Below, piece by piece: positions 31,369 through 43,661 of a DNA stretch of 64,000 nucleotides. Position 1 is the stretch's first letter. Every line of letters starts with the position of its first letter. The position numbers and the translations under genes are program-made. This stretch comes from Cyclotella cryptica (Eukaryota > Bacillariophyta > Thalassiosirophyceae > Thalassiosirales > Thalassiosiraceae). The stretch lies in assembly GCA_013187285.1 (NCBI GenBank), contig JABMIG010000167.1:89501-153500 (forward strand), in the 5' to 3' direction. The notes under the pieces are model-generated. The model was not told where the DNA came from and made no database searches. It saw nothing but the letters and a program-made list of their open reading frames with translations.

Positions 31369-33900
31369 TTAGATGATTAGAGTTTGAGATGTATTTGGTC
31401 TCAAGATTCTTTGCTGGCAAGAATTCTCACAATCCAAAGATTGATCACACCAGGAGAAGAATACCAAAGAATATGAGGTCATGACAACTTGAGTGGCAAT
31501 TATATATGCTAGAACCCAGGACTTCTTCTGACAAAACGACCTAGTTTTGTCAAAAGAAGCTCATTGTCTAAATTTTCAAAATTTTGGAGAGAGGATATCC
31601 GTCAAATTTCTACACAAAAAGTGGTTTTGTGTGACAAAACCAATGGTTGCGTGATTTTGTAATACAAAGTGGTAGATTATTTTCAGAAATAGGAAAAACA
31701 GGTTCTGGTGACAAGCTAGAGCTGCACCACGTTACCTGTTCTCTAGAGGAAGACCATTGTAACAACAATACAACTCCACTGAAGTTATCTATGAACCAGT
31801 TTTACGGATGCATCTCCAGTAAACAACCAAATTCTTGATGATGGAGTCCAAAATCTTTCTCCAAACTAAATCTACCATCCCAGACAACCTTCTACTCCAA
31901 ACGAAGATGAGGGCAACCCCAGGGCTCACCCTTGTCTCAAGTCCAGGGCCCACTGACCATAAATTGAAAATAAGCAGTTCTTGTCTCTCTGGACATTGAA
32001 ACTGGGGGCTAATTACTGTGGAATAATCTAGTTATCATCTGAGTTTTTTGTGCAGTCCACATACTGGATGCAAAAAATACAATGCCTAACAGAGAATGTG
32101 TCTGGGACACATTCGATTAGTATATGTATATTAACCCAGGAGAGAGTGTGCTTTGGGATACCACTACAACAGCAGCACATTGGCATGCAGAACCCTGAGA
32201 TCATGCAGGTGGACCCAATTTTGATAGGGTGGCATCAATTCAATGATTGGAATGAGAACTGGTTTCATCCAGGAGATGTAGGTATTCTTGTTGACTGGTA
32301 CAGTGAAACATGCAAGCTCACCTGGCTATGAAGATCAACACAAGCTCTTGCAATAGTCCCTCATTCCCATAAAAGATGCAGTATTAGTTATTGGTGAATA
32401 CACTCATTGTTGACTTCCTATGTCAGAAAGCTAGCTGGAGTTGCTTGAACTGGGCTCTCTGTGGAAGTTCATCAGCAGTGAGAATCTAAACAGAGATGAT
32501 GGCCAGACAACCCAGGACGGTCAAAGGATAGACAACAGCCGATGGACAGACAGGTCCCAATCACTGGCCATGGTCATTGGTCAAGGTAATCGATCATTGG
32601 CCATTGGTCATTGTGTCCGGTCATGGTCACCGATGTGGAGCACAGTCACTTGATGTCATCAATTAAGATTTTTATGTGTTTTTACTATTACTATACTGTT
32701 ATGTAAGACTTTTGAAATATATTACAATCCCACATAATTGACAATTTTATATTCAATGAAATGGTGGGAACGAGAATTGCATATCCTGCCAAAGAATTCT
32801 CCATATGGCAACGTATTTTGGGTGTTTCACATATTCATTACAAACCAATTTTTTCTACATGCTACTCATGTACCAAGTCTTGTTTCATGGATGGCATCCA
32901 TCCAGTATTTTCACCCATCTACAATATGTAAAATATAGTTATCATGGGAAATTGGCTGGGGGCTCAGGTTGTCTTGCTTCACCAATGAAATGATGCTTCT
33001 CTTGATAGTTCCTGCAGCAATGTAGGTCAGGATAGGACTCCCCTGGGAGTGCACTCCCCGACCACTTGTCCATTCATTGACAAAACTTCCATTGCGGGTG
33101 GAGTACCAGAAACATTGGAGGCAACACATATTCCATCAAAATAACTCCAACAATAGCCAGTCTAGTTACTTTGCCTTCAAATCTAATATCATCCACGATC
33201 CTCCGTGATTACTTTGACATGGAATGCATCTCCATTGAAGAATATCTTAATGATCTTTAAGTCCATGACACAATTATAAAACCCTTCATCATCAAAAATT
33301 CATCAATCAAGAACAAAGAAGGCGATATCATTGTTTGTTCCGTTGCTGGGGTTGCCTTCAATGAAGAGGCAACAAGAGTGTACATCAAAAATCCAATTGA
33401 CTGTCATAAAAAATGTGAAGTTGTCAAAGTTTCTGTTGGAAGTTGGTACATTAATGAAAACGAAATGACTTTCAATGTCAATGGTACTGCTCAATCGAAT
33501 CAACCTCTGAACTGTGCATTGTTGTCAAAGATTCCATTGAATGTTGCAAATTTGGATTGATTTTGACTACGATAAAGCATGTGCCTTCATTGATGATTCC
33601 ATCTAAATTTGATAGTTTGACAAACAAGGGCAATTCCTCAATAGATTTCCCCAACGATATAGTTCAGATAATTTCACAATCTACATCGTATGGTTGAATG
33701 CACTATGTTACTGTCGGCGCACAGGCGGTCTTTTGACATACTTTTTTGTCAAATTTCGGAGTGTCATTGCTGAGACAAGCAGCTGTTGGTGCACACCTAC
33801 GCAAATCCTCCATTGAGTTATTCTCAAGGAATGCAATGAAGTATTTGACAAAACGTGAACTTACGTAGGAGGAGAACCAAGAGGACAAGCTCATTATTGT
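31369..33900. other. AT-rich, gene-free stretch
   Basis: No convincing gene. 32560-32640 is rich in GGTCATTGGTCA-like short repeats (ATTGGTCA, CCATGGTC, CCGGTCATGG). Other open stretches have no recognisable motif and are interrupted; they look like old mobile-element debris. Confidence 0.4.
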
Positions 33901-34094
33901 GCAAGAAAAAGAAAGATGACACTAAGAGGTACTAGCTACTCCCTTTCTTTCTTAAAAGAGAATGATGGTGTCTCTGATGGAGGATGTGAAGTAAAGACAG
34001 CTCCCATTTTGAACCCTGAAGTATGGGGATGGTGTTGTCATTGAGTTTATGAAGTCTTGAAGTCTATTTTCCTCCTTCTGATGAAAACATTTTA

Positions 34095-34720
34095 ATGTAT
34101 AGGAACAATGGCAATGATGAACCTCATTTCATTCTTTTGCGGAGAAAGGAGGCAATCCTGATTAATGCTGATGGAAGGAATTTGTGCAAGACAATGTCAA
34201 AAGTAGCAAGAAAGAAGAACAAGTTGGTTAGAGAAACCAGCGAGGCAGGTTTTGGTGAGCACAATAATTGTTGTGTTGGCTCTAAGCCAATGAGAGAAAT
34301 ATGCTGCAGTTGATCAAAATGACCAAGCCAGTCCTGACTAAAGTGCCTTCATGCTACCAAACAATATGTTTTGGCTGTTGGATCATGCTGTACATGTAAT
34401 GTTGGTGATTAGCTCTACTCTAACAAGAGAAGGACATGGCCCTAATAGTTATTCGAAATATTCCAGAAAAGAAGAGAGGTTCAAATTACAGATTGATCTT
34501 GGAATCACACTTCTGAACTGTGCTATTGGCAATGAGAGGCACAACCTGAAAGACGAAGGGCCTGACTGGATGAGGCCACAATATTGTGTTCTACTTAATT
34601 CGCTTCTGGCTTCTTTTGCTTTAATGGTCTAACCAATCATGTAAATGATAAGATGAGGAGAAAAGAAACATTCATCAAACGCGGCAATAATGGTACGACA
34701 ACAGAGGGTTGCACCTACAA
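34095..34720 (+). pseudogene. Possible decayed DDE (piggyBac-like) transposase remnant
   Basis: The frame around 34351-34632 reads NNMFWLLDHAVHVMLV, then a spacer, then FKLQIDLGITLLN. This resembles the segment after the last catalytic Asp in piggyBac-type proteins, where an aromatic-rich LLD-x-A-x2-N helix is followed by an FxxxL block. An upstream piece (34095-34316) and a downstream piece may belong to it, with stops between. No catalytic residues are visible and no ends can be drawn. The family is a guess from one motif. Confidence 0.3.
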
Positions 34721-35496
34721 GTGAGGGAATCTATTGAGATAATATGATTATTGTAGTTTGTGTTATAGGAAACTTTGTAAGGGCACTCCCAAAGAGCAGG
34801 CAATGAGTTCCGATGAGAAAAAATGCTTGTAGCACCTCTACAATGTGTTGTTATTCATGTGATGAACTTATCTGCAAAATGCTGGGTCCAGTGATATGAC
34901 CTGCATGCTGTGACATGAACACCAGAGGGATATAATTTATATGGTACCATAAGCTCTTCATTGGCATCAGTATCATGTCCTGCTGATTCAGCAGAATTTC
35001 ACGTAGCTGTGGTGCATTTCTATAGATTGAAATTCTTCCACAGCTAGCAGAATTCTTGGATGATTCCTTCATAGAAAAGTAGTAAAAATCAATTGGGCCT
35101 AGAGGTTGTAACCACAATAAATTGAAAAAGAGTTCAAGGCTATGTGCCATTATAAAGTAATGCCAACAATGGTTTCCATTAAGCCTTGTGAATTGATTTC
35201 AGTCTGTAACCAAACAATTATTATCCCTTGCGCATGACTGCACCAGTTGTCAAATTTTTTTACAAGATGTTTTGTTACTAATGTAAGACAAAGGTCGCAT
35301 AGGAATTAGTACGAAATAAAATTGTGAGGATTCGGCAGAATTTGCATTTTGCGGTTTAGCAGTAAACCAAATTCTGTCAAATTGGCAGTATCTCAAAGTA
35401 CTTGCATATTGACAACTAATGATAATTGGAATCATCAACATCAGACCCAAACTTGCATACATTTGTCAAAAGTTGGCCCAACGACCATATGGCCTA

Positions 35497-37797
35497 CAGT
35501 ATATCTTGGTTCATAAGAGCCTAAAAATGTCAGAAGTTTCATTTAAGTTTATCTTATAATCCGTACAAAGCTAGAGATGCTAACATGGCGAAAAAAGATA
35601 AGTATCCAGCCTAGTTACAGATATACCCCCTGGTACTGTATGTCGCGCCAATTTTGTTTTGCTTTCGCGGCCAATTGTCTTTATACCCCACTCATTGCCC
35701 TCTTTTTCATAATGCCATCCACCCATCACCAGCTCCACTTGTCTTTCATCTCGCAAGCCACCTCATGCATGTGGATTGTCCACTGCTTTATCATTGTCAT
35801 TGCCAAAACCGTGCTCTTCAATTTCGACTTCTTACCATTCTAAGCCTTCATCATGGATGCCAAAACACAAGGTACAATAAGCCGGAAGTCATACGAGATA
35901 AAGGATAAAAGACACATTGTTCAACAAGTTGATGGACTTGTTGCGACCGGATTTTTTTGTCGCCATAAAGCTTGCGCAACTGTAGGCATCTGTCCCTTGT
36001 ACTACACTCACTGGAAGAAGGTTCTTGCAAAAGTGGATGACTTGAACTCCAGCACGGAGTTAGTGCTCTATAATACAAGGGGCACACCTAGAAAGATCCA
36101 CCCGGGCCGAGAAAGTGTTCTGGCACAGATCAAGGTACAGCTCCAAGCATTCACATTCAAACTTCCTGGGCAGGGGGTTCAAGTCACCAATAGGATGGTG
36201 ATGTGAGAGGCCGGTCGCCTTCTTCCAGCCTTCAAGGACAAGATGCTACAAGAACAGGAGTTGGCAGTACATTGCTCTACGCAATCTGTTGGTCTCGCAT
36301 ATCGTTGTACGATGCACACTGTGGAGAAACATTTCATGGATACAGAGGCATATGCCAAAGACTTCATTGCTGTAATGAAGTTGAAGCTACAGGGACAGAA
36401 CCTGGACGATGTTCTGAACATGGATCAGACACTGATCCTGTTCTCGCTCCATTCCAACATAACTCTTAAAGTGAAAGGAGCACGGACAATGCATTCCCGC
36501 ACTTCAACCACGGACACGAAGCATGACACTCTAGCCACAATGATCACAGCGAGTGGGAAGATGTTGACACCCTTTGTCATCTTCAACGGTCAACCCCAAG
36601 GACGGATCACATCTCTCAAATTCGCGACCTACCCGGACACGGGAAGATACGCATGCCAAGACAAGGCGTCGATGGATGAGTCGAAGATGAACGAGTGGAT
36701 CGACACAGTCCTACAGCCATGGAAGGCAAATAGAGATGGCAACAACCCATCTGTCAAGCCACCCATCCTGATTCTCAATGCGTATTGAGTGCATCAGATG
36801 GGCTCGGTAGTCAATCGGATTCAGGCAATGGGGATCAAGGTGGTGCACATCCTGGCGGGCTGCACATACTTGTCCCAACCCATCGACATGGGTATCAACA
36901 AGCCGATCAAAAGCCGTCTTCGTCAAAAGTAGGAAGACTGGATGACGGAAGGCAAAGGGATTGTTGACGGGGTTGCAAAGGAACCCTCCCATAAATTGGT
37001 GGCATAGTGGATCGTTGAAGTCTACGACAACATTCCTGAGGAGGTTGAAAAAAACACATGGAAGTGTAGGGGGTACGAATGGGTTTGACTTTTAGAACTA
37101 CTAATTACTAATGGGAGACACTATTGAACTGGAATAAAAAGCAGATTAATTTACTGTTTAACTTAACACGAATTGAAACTTTTTTCAATTACAAATCTGC
37201 ATATGCGTAACCGTGGTTGCGGTGATACAACGCATGTACACTACTGTTTTCTGAAACTGGAAGAAAAACTTCCGTGATCCTGAGCAAACAATCGTCAAGA
37301 CGATGAGCCATGCCACCAATGGCATACTCTCACGCCATGAAACAAACTTGGCACCCATCCGTGCCATCCTCATGCACTGCGTAGCCCACCAGGTGAGTTT
37401 TGCTCCACTAGGCGCAAGCGCACCAACCTCCCCACACCATTACCCGGACTCTCGATCAACGCATTACGACATCCAAAAGGATGCGCATCACAGCTGCATC
37501 CATGATTGTCTGGGAGGAAGCCGATGAGAACGATTTCACCATTTTGTTGTTGTGTTGTGTGTGGTGGGCAAGATGATGTGATATGTTGTGATGTGAGTTT
37601 AGCGGGATGCGGGCATAACTTAGCAACCAACCGGAGTTATTAGGTCCTATGAATATCGGCGTGTTGCTGTCGAGAAGGAGTATTGAGCTATGACAGTTTT
37701 AGAATGTCCGGGGTTCATTTAATGGGCTAAACACACAAATGTCATGAGAATGGGGGAAATGGATCTTATAATCCGTGGGCTCTTATGAACCGTGATG
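35497..37797 (+). mobile_element. pogo/Tc1-like DNA transposon, inactive
   Basis: A GGTTCATAAGAGCC block near the left end (35508-35521) is inverted at the right end (37778-37791). Both ends start with CA directly inside a TA dinucleotide (35495-35496 and 37798-37799), as expected for the TA target of Tc1/mariner/pogo elements. A second shared word, CTTATAATCCGT, occurs near both ends (35553 and 37765). The interior encodes a broken DDE_1-type transposase. A related terminus-like sequence (CTCATAATCC) is at about 57080. Confidence 0.65.
35853..37089 (+). pseudogene. pogo-like (DDE_1) transposase, broken by in-frame stops
   Basis: One frame runs from ATG 35853 to about 37089 and is interrupted by TGA 36204-36206, TGA 36786-36788 and later TAGs near 36931 and 37007. 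The N-terminus is a helix-turn-helix-like DNA-binding region (SRKSYEIKDKRHIVQQV). The DDE_1 core shows NMDQTLI (first Asp), GKMLTPFVIFNG, PILILNAY and, after the second stop, VVHILAGCTYLSQPIDMGIN with the last Asp. In related pogo proteins the PPILILDAY motif carries the second catalytic Asp; here it is Asn, so the copy is catalytically dead even apart from the stops. The conserved motifs otherwise remain clear, so decay is moderate. Confidence 0.8.
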
Positions 37798-38877
37798 TAT
37801 GGTTTCGTAGAATACTTCAGTGTTAACATGTTATTATGGTATTTGATTAAATCTGTTTGTGGAACAGAGCAATTATTCTGCATTTCTGTTGTACTGTATT
37901 GTAACACACACAGTTGGGGCACTGATAACAATAAAACGAATCACTAGTCCCCTTCTATCACGTTCGTATCATCTAATGATGTCATTTTGGCCATCCATTG
38001 GTGGATACAATATTATTTTACAATATATATTATGATTATTCGCGACAAGGCCGAAAGCTCTGTCACGGGTGTGGCAATAGAAACAGATCAATAAATATTG
38101 TGCCAGTCTTAAGGGATCGCTCATGATCTTCTCTCTTATATAAGGTACAATGCACCATACGGTATTGTACAATACAATACCTAATTCTTGTTGAGTGAAC
38201 TGCGAGGCCTAATTATTTAGTCAGGTGTAATTATTAAAAGGTTGAAATTAATTTTGTGTTTCACACTGGGTATGATATGATACCATAACGAAAAAAGAAT
38301 TAATTGAACAAATTCTAAACTGGGTGCTATTTTTTTACTCCTAATAATATCATCCTAATCACGTTTTCGTTAAAAAGTCATAAAAGTCTTTATACCTTGA
38401 AAATGGCTTGGGAAATTTGTACACAGTTCACAAGAGAAGGGAGCTGTGCACTCTTTGATGTCGTTTTAAATCGTGATGATACGCCACTCCGATGAAAGAA
38501 TTATTCACGCTGAAGGAACTAGGACATCGCCGAATTTTGAATATGTTACACACATAGGAATCTGTAAAAGCGCCAAATATCTCGCTTCCTGTGGGAGGGA
38601 GACACCGACAGGGCATTCTTGTTCGTTCTCGGACACCCCGCGTGATTGCAACGTCACACTAAGTCCAGGTCGTGGACTTCATATCTATGACTCACATTAT
38701 CATTCCGGTATTACTTATTATTTTTTTGCTCTCATGTTGTAAAAGAGGTTATTGAATCCAGATTCGACAGGTCATAATTATTATTTCTTCTCACGAGTTA
38801 CTTCCATCCCTGTTTTGGTTTTCGATCGATATAACAACTCCAAGCCGTTTCCGATCTTTCTCCACAGTATCATCAAA
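37798..38877. other. Intergenic, upstream of the ankyrin gene
   Basis: AT-rich. It contains GGTACAATGCACC and TACGGTATTGTACAATACAA near 38140-38180, which are partly palindromic. There is no supported gene. The last 200 bp presumably hold the promoter of the ankyrin-repeat gene. Confidence 0.4.
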
Positions 38878-39670
38878 ATGACGAACCCAGTGGCTTATTC
38901 TTCAGCCGCCGACCTCAACGAGAGGACACTCTCCTATTTAACGTTGATTTTAAACACAATTGAATCGAAAGACTGGAAGGTACGACTGCAACGGCATTAA
39001 TGGTCCTCATCTTGTCTTACATTTTTTGCCAGAGCTGACTCGCGGTCTGTGCTTGCCCTGCAAACTTTCGATACAGTCACTCTACCAAATAGGCCTCTCA
39101 AAACCAAGCACCTTCAAAGCACTCGCTCGAATCATTTCTACAACGGATGAATTCAACGGCATGACCTTTCTGCACGCTGTCGTCAGACACGATCCTCCAT
39201 TGTGCATCGTCACCGAAATCATGAAAATATGCCCTGGAGACGTCCGCGCGCGCGATTGCCTCAACAGAACACCTCTGCACGTCGCCTGTGGAGTAGGTGC
39301 GAACGTCAAGACCATCCGATGTCTCGCGGCCGCGTTTCCCCAGGCGTGTAATATTCAAGATGAGGACGGGAGGACGCCGCTCCATTTTTATTGCGATATC
39401 GAGTGTCAATTGTTTGAGGGCGATGACGGAAAAATGAGGGAGCCGCCATCGTACGAGGCAGTGTATTGCTTGCTGTCCGCGTCGATAGCGAGCGTCGGCT
39501 TGGAAGATGCTGACGGGATGAGTCCGCTAGAATATGCGATTTGTTCGGATGCCAACGCGAAGGTGGTCAAGTTGCTGCAAAAGGCAGCTCAAAAGCATTT
39601 GAGGGATTCGAAGTCAAAAGCGAATGATGTTGATAGAGTGCGTTCTTCCGGTGCGGCGAAAGTGGCTTGA
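38878..39670 (+). CDS. Ankyrin-repeat protein (2 exons)
   Basis: Join 38878..38979 and 39035..39670, 245 aa. Exon 1 starts at ATG 38878 (preceded by CAAA) and ends WK|GTACGA. The 55-bp intron ends TTTTTTGCCAGAG, and using the second AG keeps phase 0 and avoids an immediate stop. This start replaces a frame that would read into intron sequence. The protein shows ankyrin-type repeats: NGMTFLHAVVRHDPP, LNRTPLHVACGVGAN, DGRTPLHFYCD and DGMSPLEYAICSDAN, with the usual TPLH-A-C pattern. A basic tail (QKHLRDSKSKAND) follows. Ankyrin repeats bind other proteins. Diatoms have many such short proteins of unknown role, and no signal peptide or membrane segment is evident. It is complete, with its stop at 39668-39670. 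Confidence 0.75.
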
Positions 39671-40167
39671 ACAGTTGAGATGAAGTGGGAAAAGAACAGT
39701 TCACAAAGTTCTAAGCTCCTTCCTAGTTTTATTTAAAACTTCATCAAAATGCCATCAGTGTAGGACACAAATGTTTTGAGGATGTTCCATTCGTGTCACC
39801 GTTGACTAGAACTGATGCTTTCATTATCAATTTTCTGCTAGTTCGAGAGTTCTTACTTCAGCGAATCGAGGAGTTTGAGCCAGTGCATCAAATTTAAAAT
39901 AGTTAGGTCATTGTGGTACGAGTTTTTTTTGTCTTCGCGTGACCTGGAAGTGTCCCGCCAATTCTGAGCGACAGTTGTACATTGTAGAGTGACGTTACCA
40001 TACCTAATTTCAGTCTACCCATGTTTCTTCTGGGCTAGACTTCTTCTAACTAGGATGCGTAAAACATGAAAGATTGATCCTATGAGGTTGATCCAATCAA
40101 ATGGCATTCCACAGAGATATAGGAGTCTGAGTCTGCAAAATATGTCGCTACTTGATTATTAGCTACT
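39671..40167. other. Intergenic between convergent genes
   Basis: About 500 bp between the 3' ends of the ankyrin (+) and RUS-family (-) genes. No open frame of note is seen; this is presumably the two 3' untranslated regions. Confidence 0.5.
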
Positions 40168-42370
40168 TTATCCTTCTTCGTCCCCTATCTCTATAAATGT
40201 TACTGTTTCCTTCACTGACGACGAAGGAGTTCCAGATCCATGTCCCACATGTTTCTGGATCGACCACTCTGCACGAGCAGAAACACGTCCAAGCATTGAC
40301 CGAAGGGGAGGATGCCAGCCTTTTTTCGTTAATTCTCGTAACAAATGTGGAAATATTTGATCAGCCTCAGTCCTTGATTCTCGAATGATTGTTGAGCAGT
40401 CTCGCGAGCGAAGAGGCGATGATGTGGACCGACTAGTATTCGCCGTCATCTCTTTGTCGAGTTTTACCAATTTTCTCCGAAGGATAACAAGTGCAAGTGC
40501 GCTCTTGAGAATGTCTAAATTGTTCGCATCTGCGTGAAGTACAATGTGGCATTGCTCCTGAGGATCAATATCTGAAACCGCATTCCCATTTCTTTGTCTT
40601 CGCCTCCACTGCCTAAACTTCGCACTTAAACCTCGAGCGTTTTTCAGGTCTTGGCCAACCACAAGAAAATACTTTTCTCCTCTAAAGATGTCGTCCACTA
40701 GCATAGTCAGTTCATCTGGATCTAAGAGTGTTCTCCCAGGCGAACCAAATGCGATAGCTCGGCGGGCAAGATGGTCTGGCGACAGGAAGATCTTTTCTTT
40801 CGAGGCAATTTGTTCAGGGGTTGGTATGGTTTTGAGTTTTACCGATGTGACATCAGAGTTGCAGTCGTCATCTGGTAGCAACTCATTCAAAAGGGTATAC
40901 ATTCGTTCAAAGTTGAAAGTTTTGTAGACTACAGCCCTAATTTCATTGTACATGCAGAATATCTCCATGATTTGCAAAATAATCCATACTGCGAATACAT
41001 TTTGGACCGACACGCCCACTGCTCCTGTAAGTTGATGGCGTTGAATACATGAATAAATGAATTACATGCATAAGCAGTTACGCGCAGTTCAAACAATCTT
41101 TGCAACGTAAACTTACTGGATAAACAAATGCCACTAGCAATTCCTAATAGATCAACAACAGCAATCTGTGCTTCACCTTTGGCAGTGATATCACCAATGT
41201 TTTCCACGTTGCCACTCGATCCTCTTCTACTGGTAGTGGAATTTGTATTGCCACCATTGTTCAATGCATCATTGCTTCTCCCTCCTCCGCCAGCGGAGTC
41301 TATTCTCTTGAAACTATTGTACAATGCGTTCCTGGTCGCAGAGCTTGTAAGCATACTCATTTGCTTGCAGCTATTTGCCAACATGGCTGCACGGAGAACC
41401 GAGAACCCATGATCAAGTTGTTAGTACTTTACTTGGCGATTTGCAAATAAAATCAGTCAGACACTTGCTGCATAGCATTGTTCAACTCACCCAGGACCAA
41501 AAAATACTGCGGGTGCAGGTATGTACTAACTTCGAGACCATTGCCCAGTGCATAAATCAACGAAGATCGAAATCTCCATCTTTTAGCATCAGGATCAAAT
41601 TTCCGTCCCATTTTACTAGCCCATACTTTGAGTAGAGGTTTGGAACAAAAGAGTACCCGGATGTGGTATGAAAAGCGACTGGGCCAATTTTGCTATGAAA
41701 GAAAAGATGCATGCCACCTCAACAAATCAAATTGCTTACCCATTCGAACAATTTTACCTAAAGTATCTTTCAAGACCCAATTCGTGGCCGCGGCAGCTCC
41801 CGTAGCAACAGCACCCGGTCCACCACCCCCATTCCCGCGATGCATGCCCCGCAACCCCATCAACAAACTCTGAGTCCCAATCACATGGACATTGGCATTA
41901 ACAAATCGCTGTAATATTCTCCAACGCATGAAGGAGTAGTAGGAGGGGGCGACACCCTCGGGTACGAATGCAGATTGGAGGAATTGACTGACAATGTTTA
42001 TTTTTGGGTTGTCATTGCTTCGATGGTCGGGCGAGAGCTCGGTCGTGGCAACATCGAGATACCTACCCGAGGAGGGATCGTAAGTTAACGGAGATCGACG
42101 GTTGTATCGAACGTCGACGCTGAAGAGTTCGGGTATCGGAGTGGATGCTGACGCGCATCGGGTGTTGAAGTTTGAATAGTGCTGCAACGACCTCTGTCGC
42201 TGGGTGATCTTTGATGCAGTGCTGATGGGACATGTGATAAAGCCGCAACGCACAATGTTACATGGTGTTGCAATTCGTTCAGATGTTTGAGTCTCTCCAT
42301 GAATTCCGATCAGATGGAGCTCAAGAATCGAAGCAAATAGGAGGACCCGACAAAATATCGCGGGAAGCAT
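40168..42370 (-). CDS. RUS-family (DUF647) membrane-associated protein, 4 exons
   Basis: Join 40168..41024, 41117..41386, 41491..41625 and 41740..42370 on the minus strand, 630 aa. Introns of 114, 104 and 92 bp all have GT-AG ends and matching phase 1 joins (RM-VWASKM, VLA-MLANS and LSR-AVGV). The ATG at 42370 begins a hydrophobic leader (MLPAIFCRVLLFASILELHL), possibly a signal peptide. The DUF647 core is clear: INIVSQFLQSAFVPEGV, NWVLKDTLGKIVRM, FDPDAKRWRF with the LGNGLEVSTYL helix, SSATRNALYNSF, and DITAKGEAQIAVVDLLG. The conserved DILKSALALVILRR lies near the C-terminus. In plants RUS proteins are linked to UV-B sensing, vitamin B6 homeostasis and plastid or membrane functions; the role in this alga is inferred. 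A low-complexity Gly/Asn/Ser insert (GGGGRSNDALNNGGNTN) interrupts the third exon's domain. It is divergent from the next gene. Confidence 0.85.
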
Positions 42371-43661
42371 GCTCACAAGTGGGCCCTGCGAGGCTCACAA
42401 ACTACGATACGATAGGACTCCGTTGTTTTGGGCTCACGCAGAATGTAGCGAAATTACATGGACTTCATTGGCCTCTAGCTTCTAAAGTTTATGTTGGCAG
42501 GGATAAGAAGGGAGCGAAAGCGGAGGCGACGTCTTCTCTCTCTAGCAATGGCGTATGATGTTGTCTGGACTCGACTTGATGTGGTGATCTTGTTGTGATT
42601 GATGGCGAATGACGGCAGATGGGCTTTGCATGGGCTTTCATAAGGCTGGCATGGGCAGGGGATAGTATAGTACACTGATAGTACAATACACGAAAGTGGC
42701 GAAATACAGGGTAGAGATGGGAGATGAAACGGGAGTTTTGCCCGTTTGTTTCTTGCAATATAATTAAGAATCCTACAGTAGGAACCAGTATTTCAACTTC
42801 TCAAAGTACATAATGTATATAGGAATCCGTGGAGTCGCCAAAATATTTCTGTGCCACTCAACAACGACCACAGCGGGTGTGTTACCTTTTATTGTGTCCG
42901 TCCGTCAACCGGCCACCCATCAAATCCGTCTCACCACGCCTTCTGCCTTGCCATCATAAAAGCACTCTATGGTATGGTATTGTACCGTATAGTTTATCCC
43001 ATCAGATCCATACACAAGCAGAACCAACAACAGACTCGCTTATGAATAAAAAGCTTTCCTCTCGCCTCGTCGCACCGCAGCAATATTGTAGTGGATGCTG
43101 AAAGCCTCGGTTTCCAATCGATGCATGAATCAAGCCGAATAGTAAACGAAGTAAATGTATTCAAGTGAAACATTTTTTTAGAGTGATCGAAATTGGTGTA
43201 CTTGTGAACTCTTCAAGGTGAGGAGGACTTGAACTCCGTGTAGGGTAGGGGCAAGTCAATCAACAACATCAGTAATCTTTATTTGCATGACGCCGTCTAC
43301 CGGTAGTTCATTTGATCTGCTTTGTACAGTGGCTTAAATTGCACCGCTCCTCACCCTTTCGACCGAAACTGATTTCTGCTTTTGTTGTTTGCCTTGGTCC
43401 ATTTTTCAGAGCCGCATTGCAGCGCAATTGAGCTACACGCATTAGTCGACAAACTCCGAAAAGAAACTCTAAAACAGACGTCTTTCATTGAATCGTAATT
43501 CGTGCTGAAAGTTTGGGTGTAAATTCTGGTAAAGCTGTCATGTGGAGCCTTGCGTAATAGGGAGCACTGTGTCAGAAAGACTCATTTTCCTCTTCTACTT
43601 ACTTCTCACTTTAACTAGTTTATCAACATAAAGCAAACCTGCTACACGAACGGCTGAAGCC
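42371..43661. other. Divergent intergenic region
   Basis: About 1.3 kb between two divergently transcribed genes, so both promoters should lie here. Small open stretches on both strands (42489-42758, 42829-43101) carry no motif. A T-arm-like GGAGTTCAAGTCCTCC occurs on the minus strand near 43225 but has no surrounding tRNA. Confidence 0.45.

Noticed and set aside
37600-37640. AGCAACCAACCGGAGTT resembling the 175-bp satellite at 12 kb
   Set aside because: Only about 15 bp match; the surrounding sequence does not align.
43208-43245. Minus-strand GGAGTTCAAGTCCTCC, like a tRNA T-arm
   Set aside because: No matching acceptor, D-arm or anticodon arm is found in the ~75 bases upstream.
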